Part shown: positions 8,401 through 16,021 of the stretch, piece after piece | How the letters are laid out: the number at the start of each line of letters is the position of its first letter | Numbering within the stretch: the first letter of the stretch is position 1 | Origin: Amycolatopsis mediterranei | GTDB lineage: Bacteria; Actinomycetota; Actinomycetes; Mycobacteriales; Pseudonocardiaceae | Length of the DNA: 64,000 bases | Reading direction: 5' to 3' | NCBI RefSeq assembly: GCF_026017845.1 | Contig: NZ_CP100416.1 | Location: 2,581,592-2,645,591, forward strand | The notes under the pieces: model-generated | Told to the model about the DNA's origin: nothing | Databases searched by the model: none | Seen by the model: the letters and a program-made list of their open reading frames with translations, nothing else | Position numbers and translations under genes: made by a program

Positions 8401-10133
8401 ATGACGGTGAACAGGCCACGGTCGGGGATGGTGCCGCCCGACGTAACGGCCAGGCGCTGCGAGCCGGGCCGCCCGCGCAGCTCGCCGCCGATGCGGTCCC
8501 AGGTGATCCGTGCCCGCAGCTCGCCGAACTCCTCGCTCGGGTAGCGGCCCGCGAGCATGTCGAGCACCGCGTGCAGGGCGTCGTCCGGCAGCGCCGCGAA
8601 GGGGGCCGCTCGCCGGACCAGCGACGCCAGGTCCGCCACCGTCCACGGTTCCAGCGCCACCATGGCGACGACGTGCTGCGCCAGCACGTCCAGGGGGTTG
8701 CGCGGGTAGCGGACGGCTTCGATCGCCCCGCTCGCCATCCGTTCCGCAACCACCGCGCAGGAGACGAGGTCACCGCGGAACTTCGGGAACATCACCCCGG
8801 ACGACACCGCGCCGACCTGGTGCCCCGCCCGGCCGACCCGCTGCAGCCCGGACGCCACCGTCGGCGGTGCCTCGATCTGCACCACGAGGTCGACCGCGCC
8901 CATGTCGATGCCCAGCTCCAGTGACGACGTCGCCACCACGCACGGCAGCTGCCCGGACTTGAGCGCCTCTTCCACGTGCGTGCGCTGCTCCCGCGACATC
9001 GATCCGTGGTGGGCCCGGGCGATCACCGGCGCCGCGCCGGTGCTCACGCCGGACTGCCCGACGGCTTCCGCCGGGAACGCGTCGGCCGGGGTGAGCTCGG
9101 TCTGCTCGGCGGCCAGCTCGTTGAGCCGGGCGGTGAGCCGCTCGGTGAGCCGGCGCGAGTTGGCGAAGACGATGGTCGAGCGGTGCGCGCGGATCAGGCT
9201 CAGCACCCGCTCCTCGACCGCCGGCCAGATCGACGGCCGCTGCACGGGGTTGCCGGCCATCTCCTCCAGCGTGCCCAGACCACCCGGCGCGATCTCTCCT
9301 GGCGGAAACGCCTCGGTCAGCGACTCCAGTGATTCCAACGCGTCGAGCGGGCTCGGCGCCGGCCCGCTGCGCGGCGCGTCGAGGTTGCTCATGTCCTCCA
9401 CCGGGACCTCGACACGGACCTCGATGGTCTTCGCCAGCTTCGGCTGGACCACGCGCACCGGACGGCCGCCGGCCAGGAACGCGCTCACCTCGTCGACCGG
9501 GCGGACCGTCGCCGACAGGCCGATCCGCTGCGCCGGCTTCGGCAGCAGCGCGTCCAGCCGCTCCAGCGAGAGCGCGAGGTGCGCGCCGCGCTTGCCGCCG
9601 GCGACCGCGTGCACTTCGTCGACGATCACGGTCTCCACGCCGCGCAGCGACTCCCGCGCCGACGACGTGAGGATGAGGAACAGCGACTCCGGCGTGGTCA
9701 CCAGCACGTCCGGCGGGGTCTTGCCGAACGCGCGGCGCTCGGCCGCGGTGGTGTCGCCGGTGCGCATGCCCACTTCGATCCCGGGCACCGGCAGCCCGAG
9801 CCGGCGGCTGGCCTGCGAGATGCCGGCGAGCGGGGCCCGCAGGTTCCGCTGGACGTCGACCGCCAGGGCCTTCAGCGGCGAGACGTAGAGGATCCGGCAG
9901 CGTTTCGTCGCTTCCGCCGGTGGCGGCTCCACCGAGAGCCGGTCCAGCGCCCAGAGGAACGCGGACAGCGTCTTGCCGGACCCGGTGGGCGCGACGACGA
10001 GGGCGTGCTCACCCGCGTGCGCGGCCCGCCAGGCCCCTTCCTGCGCCGCGGTGGGCGCGGCGAAGGCTCCCGCGAACCAGTCGCGGGTCGCGGGGGAGAA
10101 GAGGTCGAGAACGTCAGCTGCCACGTCATTCAT
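5463..10133 (-). CDS. lhr: large ATP-dependent helicase Lhr
   Basis: 1556 residues, normal for full-length actinobacterial Lhr. This is a superfamily 2 helicase for DNA repair that translocates 3'-5' and unwinds DNA or RNA:DNA. Near the N-terminus are Walker A APTGSGKT (about residue 50), DEVH (about 170) and SAT; the second RecA domain carries QRVGRAGH. The rest is the Lhr-specific winged-helix core and long C-terminal part. The ATG at 10133 overlaps the end of the deoR-type gene by eight bases. A GTG at 10148 would add five residues. Co-transcription with the upstream pdxA operon is possible but functionally unexplained. Confidence 0.93.
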   Translation of the reverse strand: MNDVAADVLDLFSPATRDWFAGAFAAPTAAQEGAWRAAHAGEHALVVAPTGSGKTLSAFLWALDRLSVEPPPAEATKRCRILYVSPLKALAVDVQRNLRAPLAGISQASRRLGLPVPGIEVGMRTGDTTAAERRAFGKTPPDVLVTTPESLFLILTSSARESLRGVETVIVDEVHAVAGGKRGAHLALSLERLDALLPKPAQRIGLSATVRPVDEVSAFLAGGRPVRVVQPKLAKTIEVRVEVPVEDMSNLDAPRSGPAPSPLDALESLESLTEAFPPGEIAPGGLGTLEEMAGNPVQRPSIWPAVEERVLSLIRAHRSTIVFANSRRLTERLTARLNELAAEQTELTPADAFPAEAVGQSGVSTGAAPVIARAHHGSMSREQRTHVEEALKSGQLPCVVATSSLELGIDMGAVDLVVQIEAPPTVASGLQRVGRAGHQVGAVSSGVMFPKFRGDLVSCAVVAERMASGAIEAVRYPRNPLDVLAQHVVAMVALEPWTVADLASLVRRAAPFAALPDDALHAVLDMLAGRYPSEEFGELRARITWDRIGGELRGRPGSQRLAVTSGGTIPDRGLFTVMTPGADDKPGSRVGEFDEEMVYESRVGDTILLGTSSWRITDITHDRVIVVPAPGEPARMPFWKGDAPGRPLELGRALGKFVRELSTSDDVKARERAEAAGLDERACDNLLAYLAEQKAATRHVPNDRTILLERYRDELGDWRIVVHSPFGAQVNAPWALAIAARLRENRGVDAQVAHSDDGIVLRLPDALDADGGEVTIGADDVLLDPEEVEQLIVAEVGGSAVFAARFRECAARSLLLPRRDPRRRTPLWQQRQRASQLLSVAAKYERFPVVLEAMREVLQDVYDVSGLRELMADVRSRKVRLVEVETPAASPFARSLLFGYIGMFLYETDAPLAERRAAALSLDSALLAELLGTEAIRELLDPEAVAEVERSLQRLDPDRHARSAEDAADLLRFIGDLTVEEAAERGIQAEWLTELEAARRAIRVRIGGSERFLAIEDAGRVRDALGTALPVGVPEAFTEPVADPLADLLSRYARGRGPFAAVDAAARFGLGTAVVTGVLDRMTGEGRLVRGELSPVGHPETHGVGVEYCDSAVLRRLRRASLAKLRAEVEPVEPAALGRFLPAWHGFGGRVRAAPTADDVLSVVEQLAGAPLPASAVESLVLPGRLPGYSPALLDELTTAGEVTWAGCGALSGGDGWIALAPTDVADLLLPEVVEDIPTGPLHDAIVSTLEGGALFFRQLVDRATVLVDKAPNDAEVVAALWDLVWAGLVTGDTLGPLRAQVAGHGAHKPRRQAPRGRYARLRAGRPQMPSRSGPPTVAGRWALTPPRETDATRRAHARTEAFLERHGVLTRGALDTERVTGGFSGIYKVLRGMEDTGQVIRGYVVEGLGAAQFAAKGAVDRLRALSGPGRPAPGRPVVLAAADPAQPYGAALPWPAATGDTKHRPARKAGALAVLVDGVPALYVERGGRSLLSFTEERPALAEAAQALSAAVREGWLGQLSVQRADGEQALTSELAEILQEAGFRATPSGLRLRA

Positions 10134-10914
10134 GATGCGCGGCACCACCGACAGTTTCGGGTCCGCCGGCCAGGATCACGCTCTGGGCGAACTGCGGGAA
10201 CACGACGTCCACCCGCGGCTCGTCGGTGATCAGCCGGTACTCGCGGTCCAGCGGCGTCCAGTAGGAAAAAGGGGCCTGGTCCAGCTTGGAGTGGTCGGCC
10301 AGCACGTAGGCCTCCGCGCCCGCGTGGAGCATCGCGTGCTTGACCACCGACTGTTCCAGTGACGGACAGCACAGCCCGCGCCCGGCCACGACGCCGTCGG
10401 CGCCCAGAAACACCCGGTCGGGTGAAATGTGCCGCAGCTGCGCCAGCACGCTCTCGCCGAGGATCGCCTCGTCGGGGTGCCGCAGCCGGCCGCCGAGGAC
10501 GATCAGGTCGATCCCGGAGAAGCCCGCGAGCTCGCGGATCGCCGTGACGCCGTTGGTCACCACGGTCAGCCCCTCGCGGTGGGCGAGGTGACGGGCGAGC
10601 CTGCCGGTGGTCGTGCCGGCGTCGAGCAGCACCACCTCACCGTCCCGGACGAGCGCGGCGGCTTCCCGGGCGATGGCGTCCTTGGCCGCCGCGTGCTCCC
10701 GGTCCTTCTCGAGGGGACTGCGCTCGGTGTCGAGCGCGCCGCCGTAGGTGCGGACGACGTGCCCGGCGCCGGCGAGCGACGCGAGATCGCGGCGGATCGT
10801 CGACTCGGAGACGCCGAACTCTTCGGCCAGTTCCGCGATGCCGCCGGAGCCGTCGCGGACGGCCTCCAGGAGCATCGCGCGCCGGTCACGGGTGCCTGGT
10901 CGCGGCTGGGGCAT
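10126..10914 (-). CDS. DeoR/GlpR-family transcriptional regulator
   Basis: 262 residues. An N-terminal winged helix-turn-helix (GVSESTIRRDLASL, about 34-47) is followed by the DeoR C-terminal sensor domain, with DAGTTTGRLARHL and a phosphosugar-site-like GADGV. The family typically represses sugar or sugar-acid catabolism and is relieved by a phosphorylated intermediate. It is the last gene of the pdxA-MFS set, its start lying 29 bases inside the MFS gene, so it probably controls that operon. Confidence 0.88.
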   Translation of the reverse strand: MPQPRPGTRDRRAMLLEAVRDGSGGIAELAEEFGVSESTIRRDLASLAGAGHVVRTYGGALDTERSPLEKDREHAAAKDAIAREAAALVRDGEVVLLDAGTTTGRLARHLAHREGLTVVTNGVTAIRELAGFSGIDLIVLGGRLRHPDEAILGESVLAQLRHISPDRVFLGADGVVAGRGLCCPSLEQSVVKHAMLHAGAEAYVLADHSKLDQAPFSYWTPLDREYRLITDEPRVDVVFPQFAQSVILAGGPETVGGAAHHE

Positions 10915-12226
10915 GCGCCGAGCCTTCCACAGTCACGGGTTTCAGCCCGAAGAACGCCAGCCCGGCGGCCACGGCGAGGAACGCGGCCAAGACGACGAAC
11001 CCGGTGGCCGCGGTGCCGGTGACGTCGGTCAGCCAGCCGACCAGGTAGGGACCGGCGAACCCGCCGAGGTTGCCCAGCGCGTTGATCAGGCCCATCGCCA
11101 CGGCGACCACTTCGATGCCGAGCACCCGGCTGGGGATGGCCCAGAACGGCCCGTACGGCATGTAGACGCCGGGCGCCACGACGCAGAGCAGCCCCAGCTG
11201 CACGGCCGCCGGCCAGTGCCCGAGGTTGCCCAGCAGCAGCCCGCCGATCGCGACGAGCAGGGGCACCGTGACCGCGAGCCGCCGGTTGCCGGTGCGGTCG
11301 GACCAGTGTCCGCACGCGATCATTCCGGCCAGCGCCAGCACGTACGGCACGGCCGACAGGAAGCCGACGGCGGTCGCCGAGCCGCCGGTCATCGTCTTCA
11401 CCACCGACGGCAGCCACAGGGAGAAGCCGTAGAAGCCGGTGATCCAGAAGAAGTAGATGCCGACCAGCAGCAGCACCTGGCGGTTCGCCAGCGCCTGCCG
11501 GTAACCGGCTTTTCGGGGGTCCGGGTGGCGAAGCCCCCGGCCCGGGGCGAAGCCTCGGTTGTCACAGCCCTGCTTGGCGAACGCCGGCTTAGCGTCTTCT
11601 TCGGCCTTCAAGGTGGTTTCGAGGTACTCGCGTTCCGCGGCGGAGATCCACCGGGCCCGTGCCGGCCGGTCGGCCACCGCGAACCACCAGACGGCCGCCC
11701 ACACCAGCGGTGGCAATCCCTGCAGGACGAACACCCAGCGCCAGGACATGTGGTCGAGCATGAAGCCGGACAGCGGCGACATGAGGATCGCCGAAATCGG
11801 CAGGCACGTCATCCACAGCGCGTTCGCCCGCGCCCGTTCCGCCTGCGGGAACCAGGACGCCAGCAGGATCAGCACCGCGGGCCACACCCCGCCCTCGAAC
11901 AGCCCGAGCAGCAGCCGGGCCAGGTACAGCTGCGTCTCGTTCTGCACCAAGCCGCACAGCACCGCCGCGAACGCCCAGGCGACCATCAGGATCAGCACGG
12001 TCTTGCGGGCGCTCCACTTCGCCGCCAGCACCGCCGCGGGGATCTGCAGCACCAGGTAGCCGACGAAGAAGATGCCGCTCGCCAGCCCCTTCGCGCCGGC
12101 CGACAACGGGAAGTCGTCGCCGATGTAGGGCAGGATCACCGCGACGTTCGTGCGGTCGAGGTAGGCCAGCATGTACATGACCACCGCGACCGGGATGACG
12201 TACGCCCAGCGCCGGCGGGGGATCAC
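10886..12226 (-). CDS. MFS transporter, anion:cation symporter (sugar-acid) type
   Basis: 446 residues with about 12 membrane segments. The start WAYVIPVAVVMYMLAYLDRTN and LWLPSVVKTM-like loops are typical of the ACS subfamily that imports organic acids such as galactonate or tartrate. The GTG start overlaps the pdxA stop (GTGA). The central cytoplasmic loop contains an odd stretch around KQGCDNRGFAPGRGLRHP, encoded by a dispersed repeat that also occurs upstream of pdxA. The likely cargo is a four-carbon sugar acid, inferred from pdxA and the DeoR regulator. Confidence 0.85.
   Translation of the reverse strand: MIPRRRWAYVIPVAVVMYMLAYLDRTNVAVILPYIGDDFPLSAGAKGLASGIFFVGYLVLQIPAAVLAAKWSARKTVLILMVAWAFAAVLCGLVQNETQLYLARLLLGLFEGGVWPAVLILLASWFPQAERARANALWMTCLPISAILMSPLSGFMLDHMSWRWVFVLQGLPPLVWAAVWWFAVADRPARARWISAAEREYLETTLKAEEDAKPAFAKQGCDNRGFAPGRGLRHPDPRKAGYRQALANRQVLLLVGIYFFWITGFYGFSLWLPSVVKTMTGGSATAVGFLSAVPYVLALAGMIACGHWSDRTGNRRLAVTVPLLVAIGGLLLGNLGHWPAAVQLGLLCVVAPGVYMPYGPFWAIPSRVLGIEVVAVAMGLINALGNLGGFAGPYLVGWLTDVTGTAATGFVVLAAFLAVAAGLAFFGLKPVTVEGSAHAPAATRHP
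11527..11569. repeat. dispersed repeat inside the MFS gene (copy 1)
   Basis: GGCGAAGCC occurs at 11527-11535 and again at 11546-11554 around a CCCCGGCCCGGGG core, followed by CGGTTGTCACAGCC. The 21-base segment 11549-11569 matches 20 of 21 bases of a segment upstream of pdxA (13302-13322, opposite orientation). It is translated in frame as part of the central loop of the transporter. Confidence 0.6.
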
Positions 12227-13251
12227 CGGAGGCTCGGTGGGTAGATGGCCGGCAGCTTCCGCGCGTACGGCGCCAGGGTGGCCGCGGCCTTGAACGCCGC
12301 CCGCATGGTGCCGTGCGAGGCCCGGCCGGTGCCGGCGATGTCGAACGCCGTGCCGTGGTCGACCGATGTGCGCAGGATAGGCAGGCCGACCGTCACCGAC
12401 ACCGTGCCGTCGAAGTCGTAGGTCTTCGACGCGATGTGCCCCTGGTCGTGGTAGAGCGAGAGCACCCCGTCGAACCGGCCCTGGATCCCTTGGTGGAACA
12501 CGGAATCCGCGGGGATCGGGCCGACCACGTCGAGCCCGGCCACCCGTGCGGCGGCGACCGCCGGGGCGATCGCGATGATCTCCTCGTTGCCGAACTTGCC
12601 GTTCTCCCCGCCGTGCGGGTTCAACGCCGCCACGGCCAGTCTCGGCTTCTCCGTGCCGAAGACCTCCAGCGCGGTGTACGCCTCCCGGATCGCGTGTTCG
12701 ATGTTCTCCCGGGTGATCTGGTCGATCGCTTCGCGCAGGGAGAGGTGCCGGGTGGCGAAGAAGATCTTCAGCCCGGAGACCCAGAACATCGTGTTGAACC
12801 GGGTCGACCCGGTCAGCTCGCCGAGCATTTCGGTGTGCCCGAGGTGCTGCGAGCCCGCCGCCCAGATGGCTTCCTTGTTGATCGGCGCGGTCACCACCGC
12901 GTCGACCTCGCCGGCCAGCGCGAGCCGGGTGGCGACCTCGATCGCCCCCACCGCCGCGGCGCCCGCGGTCGCGTTCACCTCGCCCCACGGCAGGTCCTCC
13001 CGGACCACGCCGAGGTTGAGCACGTCGATCACGCCGGTGGTGAAGCGCGCGTCGGCGACCGTGGCGATCGGGTTGATCTCCAGGTGCAGGCCCAGGTGCC
13101 GGACCAGGCGTTCGAGCACGATCGCGTCGCCTACCGCCACCCCGTGCGCCATCTGCAGGGCCTCGGGCTCGGCGAGGGTCTTCAGGGTGATCTCCGGGCC
13201 GATGCCCACGGGGTCGCCCAGGGTGACGGCGAGGATGGGGAGGTCGCTCAC
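12223..13251 (-). CDS. pdxA: PdxA-family 4-phospho-sugar-acid dehydrogenase (PdxA2-like)
   Basis: 342 residues. NAD-dependent oxidation and decarboxylation of a 4-phosphorylated four-carbon acid. Family landmarks are GDPVGIGPEI at the start, the metal His in HTEML (about 138), NPHGGENGKFG, and HDQGHIA. Classical PdxA makes vitamin B6, but actinobacteria normally use the PdxS/PdxT route. A PdxA beside an ACS transporter and a DeoR regulator suggests the catabolic PdxA2 of D-threonate/erythronate breakdown. The expected DUF1537 kinase is not adjacent. GTG start, with GGAAGGA seven bases upstream. Confidence 0.85.
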   Translation of the reverse strand: MSDLPILAVTLGDPVGIGPEITLKTLAEPEALQMAHGVAVGDAIVLERLVRHLGLHLEINPIATVADARFTTGVIDVLNLGVVREDLPWGEVNATAGAAAVGAIEVATRLALAGEVDAVVTAPINKEAIWAAGSQHLGHTEMLGELTGSTRFNTMFWVSGLKIFFATRHLSLREAIDQITRENIEHAIREAYTALEVFGTEKPRLAVAALNPHGGENGKFGNEEIIAIAPAVAAARVAGLDVVGPIPADSVFHQGIQGRFDGVLSLYHDQGHIASKTYDFDGTVSVTVGLPILRTSVDHGTAFDIAGTGRASHGTMRAAFKAAATLAPYARKLPAIYPPSLR

Positions 13252-13517
13252 GGGTGATTCCTTCCGGTGGCCAGGAGGTGGTTCAGGTGTTCCGGGCAGG
13301 CGGCTGTGACAAGCGAGGCTTCTCCCAGGCGTGCTCGCATGCCCACCACACGGTGCCCGGCCGCCGGGAGTTCGCCCGCCGCAGCCGGAACGGGCCGCGG
13401 CGGGTCGGCATTGACCACCGTGAGCTTCGACGGGCCGGAATGGTCTCCCGTACGACCTGCGCGGCGTGTGGTGGCGAGGCGTGCCGGGTACCCAGGTTCT
13501 CTACCAGTGTCGATCAC
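13248..13517 (-). CDS. uncertain 89-codon ORF leading into pdxA
   Basis: A GTG at 13517, four bases after AAGGGGGG, opens a frame of 89 codons that ends in a GTGA overlap with pdxA. The position is that of a first cistron or leader. The translation (VIDTGREPGYPARLATT...) matches nothing I know, codon third positions are mixed, and it runs through the dispersed repeat at 13302-13322. It could be a decayed gene or untranslated leader. Confidence 0.25.
   Translation of the reverse strand: MIDTGREPGYPARLATTRRAGRTGDHSGPSKLTVVNADPPRPVPAAAGELPAAGHRVVGMRARLGEASLVTAACPEHLNHLLATGRNHP
13302..13322. repeat. dispersed repeat (copy 2), upstream of pdxA
   Basis: On the minus strand this reads GAAGCCTCG-C-TTGTCACAGCC, 20 of 21 bases identical to plus-strand 11549-11569. 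The two copies are 1.75 kb apart in inverted orientation, flanking pdxA. Confidence 0.6.
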
Positions 13518-13530
13518 CGGACCCCCCTTC

Positions 13531-13570
13531 TTGCTTATATCGGTCAACTCAGTTGCGCAAACCGTGCAAC
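13531..13570. promoter_or_regulatory. control region of the pdxA operon
   Basis: GTTGCGC-N5-GTGCAAC at 13552-13570 is an inverted repeat with one mismatch. On the minus strand TTGCGC and, 15 bases on, TATAAG could serve as -35 and -10 for the pdxA operon. The block is one of few A/T-rich stretches here. Binding by the DeoR-type regulator is inferred from proximity only. Confidence 0.4.
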
Positions 13571-13697
13571 TATCGTGCACCTTGATCGGCGTCCGCGTCA
13601 AGGAGCCGTGACTTTCCCGGGTCCGCACGCACGGTGACCGCACGCATGGCAGCATCACGCGGGCGCCGTCGGGGCGTGTTTCGCGAAGGGGAGTGCT

Positions 13698-15542
13698 GTG
13701 CGGATCCTGTCCGTGGACCTCGGGACGTCCAACACCGTCGCCGTGCTTTCGGCGCACGGGAGGCCGCCCCGGGTCGTCGAGGTGGACGGCTCGGCCAACA
13801 TGCCCTCGGCGGTGTTCGCCACCGAAGAGGGCACGATCATGGTCGGCCGCGACGCCGAGCGCCGCGCCCGGCTGGACCCGACCCGCTTCGAGCCGAACCC
13901 CAAGCGCCGCATCGACGAACAGACCCTGCTGCTCGGCACCGACGTCGTCCCGGTCACCGACGCGCTGGCCGCCATCCTGCGCCGCGTCCTCGAGGAGACC
14001 TCCCGCCAGCTCGGCGGCGAGCAGCCCGACGAGGTCCGGCTGACCCACCCCGCGCAGTGGGGGCAGCCGCGCCGGAACGTGCTGATGGCCGCCGCCCGGC
14101 TCGCCGGGATGGGGCCGAACATCCTGCTGGTGCCCGAGCCGGTCGCCGCCGCGGCGCACTTCGCGTCGTTCCCCGGCAAGTCGCTCGCGCCCGGCCAGGC
14201 CCTCGCCGTCTACGACCTCGGCGCGGGCACCTTCGACGTCGCGGTCGTCGGCGCCACGCAGAACGGGTTCACCGTGCTCGCCGAGGACGGCCTGCCCGAC
14301 CTCGGCGGCCTCGACGTCGACCAGGCGCTGATGGTGCACGTCGGACGCGAGGTCTCGCACTCCGACCCGCAGCGCTGGCAGCGGCTGCTGCGCCCGGAGT
14401 CCACCGCCGACCGGCGCACCCGGCGCGCGCTGCAGGAAGACGTCAAGGCGGCCAAGGAGGCGTTGTCGCGGCACCCGCAGACCGAGGTGCCGATGCCCGA
14501 GCCGTTCAAGGACGTCCTCGTCACCCGCGGCGAGCTGGAAGGCCTGGTCCGCCCGGCGATGCTGCGCAGCGTCGAACTGCTGTCGCGGACGCTGCGGTCG
14601 TCCGGGCTGACCCCGGAGCGGCTGGCCGGCATCTACCTCGTCGGCGGGTCGAGCCGGCTGCCGCTGGTCGGCGCGATGATCGCGGAAAAGCTGGGTGTCG
14701 TGCCCGGCAGCCTCGACCAGCCGGAGACCGCCGTCGCGCTCGGCGCGCAGCACGTAGCCCGCGACGGGCTGTCCGTGCGCACCCAGAACGTCGAAGGGGC
14801 GGTGGCCGCGGGTGCTCCGCCGCGCCGCCCGCAGTACGCGCCGCCGCCTCCGCCGCAGTACCCGGGTTACGCGCCGTCGAACTTCCCGCCCAGCGGCCCG
14901 CAACCGGTTCCGTCGAACTTCCCGGCGTACTCGCCCGCGCCCGGCAAGGCCGAGCCGAAGTCCGGCGGGAAGAAGAAGCTGCTGCTCGGGATCGCCGCCG
15001 CGGTCGTCGTGGCGCTCGCCGTGGGGTTGACGGTGCTCCTGACGTCGTCGTCCTCGGTGACGACCTACACCGCGGACCAGTGCAAGACGCCGGGGCAGGC
15101 GGACGACAAGGGCTTCACCGGGTGCCTGCGCCAGCTCGCCGGGAAGATCGCGGACACCGGGGACTGCAAGCCGGGCATGGGCAACGGCCCGGCGGCGCCG
15201 GCGCAGAGCCTGGGGGCCGCCTCGACCTGCTCCGCACCGGGCCGGGCGGGTACGCAGGTGACCTACGTCCACGGCGACAACGCCGACGCGCTCAAGCAGT
15301 ACACCGACGGCCTGCTCGCGTCGGCGGGCGGCGACCGCACCGAGGCCGACTGGGGCGGCAACGGCCTCAAGGGGCACTACTCGTCGGCCGCGGGGAAGAC
15401 GTCGGCGGTGCTCGTGTTCACGGTGTCGGACCGGCCGCTGGCCGGGTTCATCTACCAGCTGAACACGAGTGACCAGGCGACGGCGACCACGCCCGGCACG
15501 CTGGCCGACTACTTCGAGGCGAGCGTCCAGCCGGGCCGGTAG
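13698..15542 (+). CDS. membrane-anchored Hsp70/DnaK-like protein
   Basis: 614 residues. The first 360 or so form an Hsp70-type actin-like ATPase: VDLGTSNT at 6-13, a second phosphate loop at YDLGAGTFDVAVVG, and LVGGSSRLPLV for adenosine. No DnaK peptide-binding domain follows. Instead comes a Pro/Tyr/Ser-rich linker (about 370-425), a basic KKK, one membrane helix (about 430-450) and an outside domain of about 160 residues with paired cysteines. It probably couples a cytoplasmic ATPase to an extracytoplasmic domain; the role is unknown. GTG start after GAAGGGGAG. It is divergent from the pdxA operon. Confidence 0.85.
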   Translation: MRILSVDLGTSNTVAVLSAHGRPPRVVEVDGSANMPSAVFATEEGTIMVGRDAERRARLDPTRFEPNPKRRIDEQTLLLGTDVVPVTDALAAILRRVLEETSRQLGGEQPDEVRLTHPAQWGQPRRNVLMAAARLAGMGPNILLVPEPVAAAAHFASFPGKSLAPGQALAVYDLGAGTFDVAVVGATQNGFTVLAEDGLPDLGGLDVDQALMVHVGREVSHSDPQRWQRLLRPESTADRRTRRALQEDVKAAKEALSRHPQTEVPMPEPFKDVLVTRGELEGLVRPAMLRSVELLSRTLRSSGLTPERLAGIYLVGGSSRLPLVGAMIAEKLGVVPGSLDQPETAVALGAQHVARDGLSVRTQNVEGAVAAGAPPRRPQYAPPPPPQYPGYAPSNFPPSGPQPVPSNFPAYSPAPGKAEPKSGGKKKLLLGIAAAVVVALAVGLTVLLTSSSSVTTYTADQCKTPGQADDKGFTGCLRQLAGKIADTGDCKPGMGNGPAAPAQSLGAASTCSAPGRAGTQVTYVHGDNADALKQYTDGLLASAGGDRTEADWGGNGLKGHYSSAAGKTSAVLVFTVSDRPLAGFIYQLNTSDQATATTPGTLADYFEASVQPGR

Positions 15543-15544
15543 AC

Positions 15545-15567
15545 GGCGCGAACGGGCCGTTCGCGCC
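15545..15567 (+). terminator. hairpin after the Hsp70 gene
   Basis: A perfect inverted repeat, GGCGCGAACGG / CCGTTCGCGCC, with a single central base begins three bases after the stop codon. There is no T-run, as is common for actinobacterial terminators. Confidence 0.55.
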
Positions 15568-15574
15568 CGCCGGT

Positions 15575-15580
15575 TAAAGT
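15575..15580 (+). promoter_or_regulatory. -10 element of a leaderless DUF3046 transcript
   Basis: TAAAGT ends seven bases before the ATG at 15588 and no Shine-Dalgarno is present. This is the spacing expected when transcription starts at the first base of the start codon. Confidence 0.5.
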
Positions 15581-15587
15581 GGGTCCG

Positions 15588-15782
15588 ATGCGGATCACGG
15601 TTTTCCGGCGGCTGATGGCCGAGGAGTTCGGCCCCGGGCGGGCCCAGGTGCTGGCCAGCGACCACGTCCTGAGCGGGCTCGGCGGCCGCACCATCGACCA
15701 GGCGCTGACCGCGGGAATCCCGGCCAAGGAGGTCTGGCGCGAGGTCTGCAACGCCTTCGACGTCCCCGCCGAAAGGCGTTGA
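15588..15782 (+). CDS. DUF3046 protein
   Basis: 64 residues. This small protein is conserved just upstream of recA in many actinobacteria, and the ending VWREVCNAFDVPAERR is the family hallmark. Function is unknown; the constant link to recA suggests a role around recombination or only an ancient gene order. The ATG was preferred over an in-frame GTG nine bases upstream because it matches the family start and the -10 spacing. Confidence 0.85.
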   Translation: MRITVFRRLMAEEFGPGRAQVLASDHVLSGLGGRTIDQALTAGIPAKEVWREVCNAFDVPAERR

Positions 15783-15855
15783 CCTGGGCGGATACGCTCC
15801 GATCCTGACCCGGGCGGGCGAAAATCCTACCGCAAGGGTGTGTCGCTGCCGACCT

Positions 15856-15869
15856 CGAACAGGTGTTCG
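15856..15869. promoter_or_regulatory. LexA (SOS) box of recA
   Basis: CGAACAGGTGTTCG: arms CGAACA/TGTTCG are perfect and the sequence fits the actinobacterial SOS box. It is 153 bases before the recA start. LexA, encoded at the end of this window, is the expected repressor. Confidence 0.9.
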
Positions 15870-15927
15870 TCTAAGGTGTTGTCCACATCGGGTCCAGCGA
15901 TCCACAGATTGGGCGCCGCGCCTGGAA

Positions 15928-15950
15928 TTGTCGGTCCCCGCCGCTAGCGT
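15928..15950 (+). promoter_or_regulatory. RecA-NDp (PafBC-type) DNA-damage promoter of recA
   Basis: TTGTCGGTC, eight bases, then TAGCGT. The mycobacterial RecA-NDp consensus is TTGTCRGTG-N8-TAN3T, so only the last base of the first block deviates and the spacing is exact. In mycobacteria this promoter answers to DNA damage through PafBC, independently of LexA. It lies downstream of the LexA box, 71 bases before the recA start. Confidence 0.8.
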
Positions 15951-16021
15951 CGGACCGGACAGCTGAAGAACCGACACACCAGAGCCCTCGACGGGGCTCA
16001 GACCAGCGAGGTGGACTTTCC

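Noticed and set aside
15991..16021. CCAGCGAGGTGG before recA as a third mini-ORF element
   Set aside because: Shares only the ribosome-binding stretch with the element; no mini-ORF is present.
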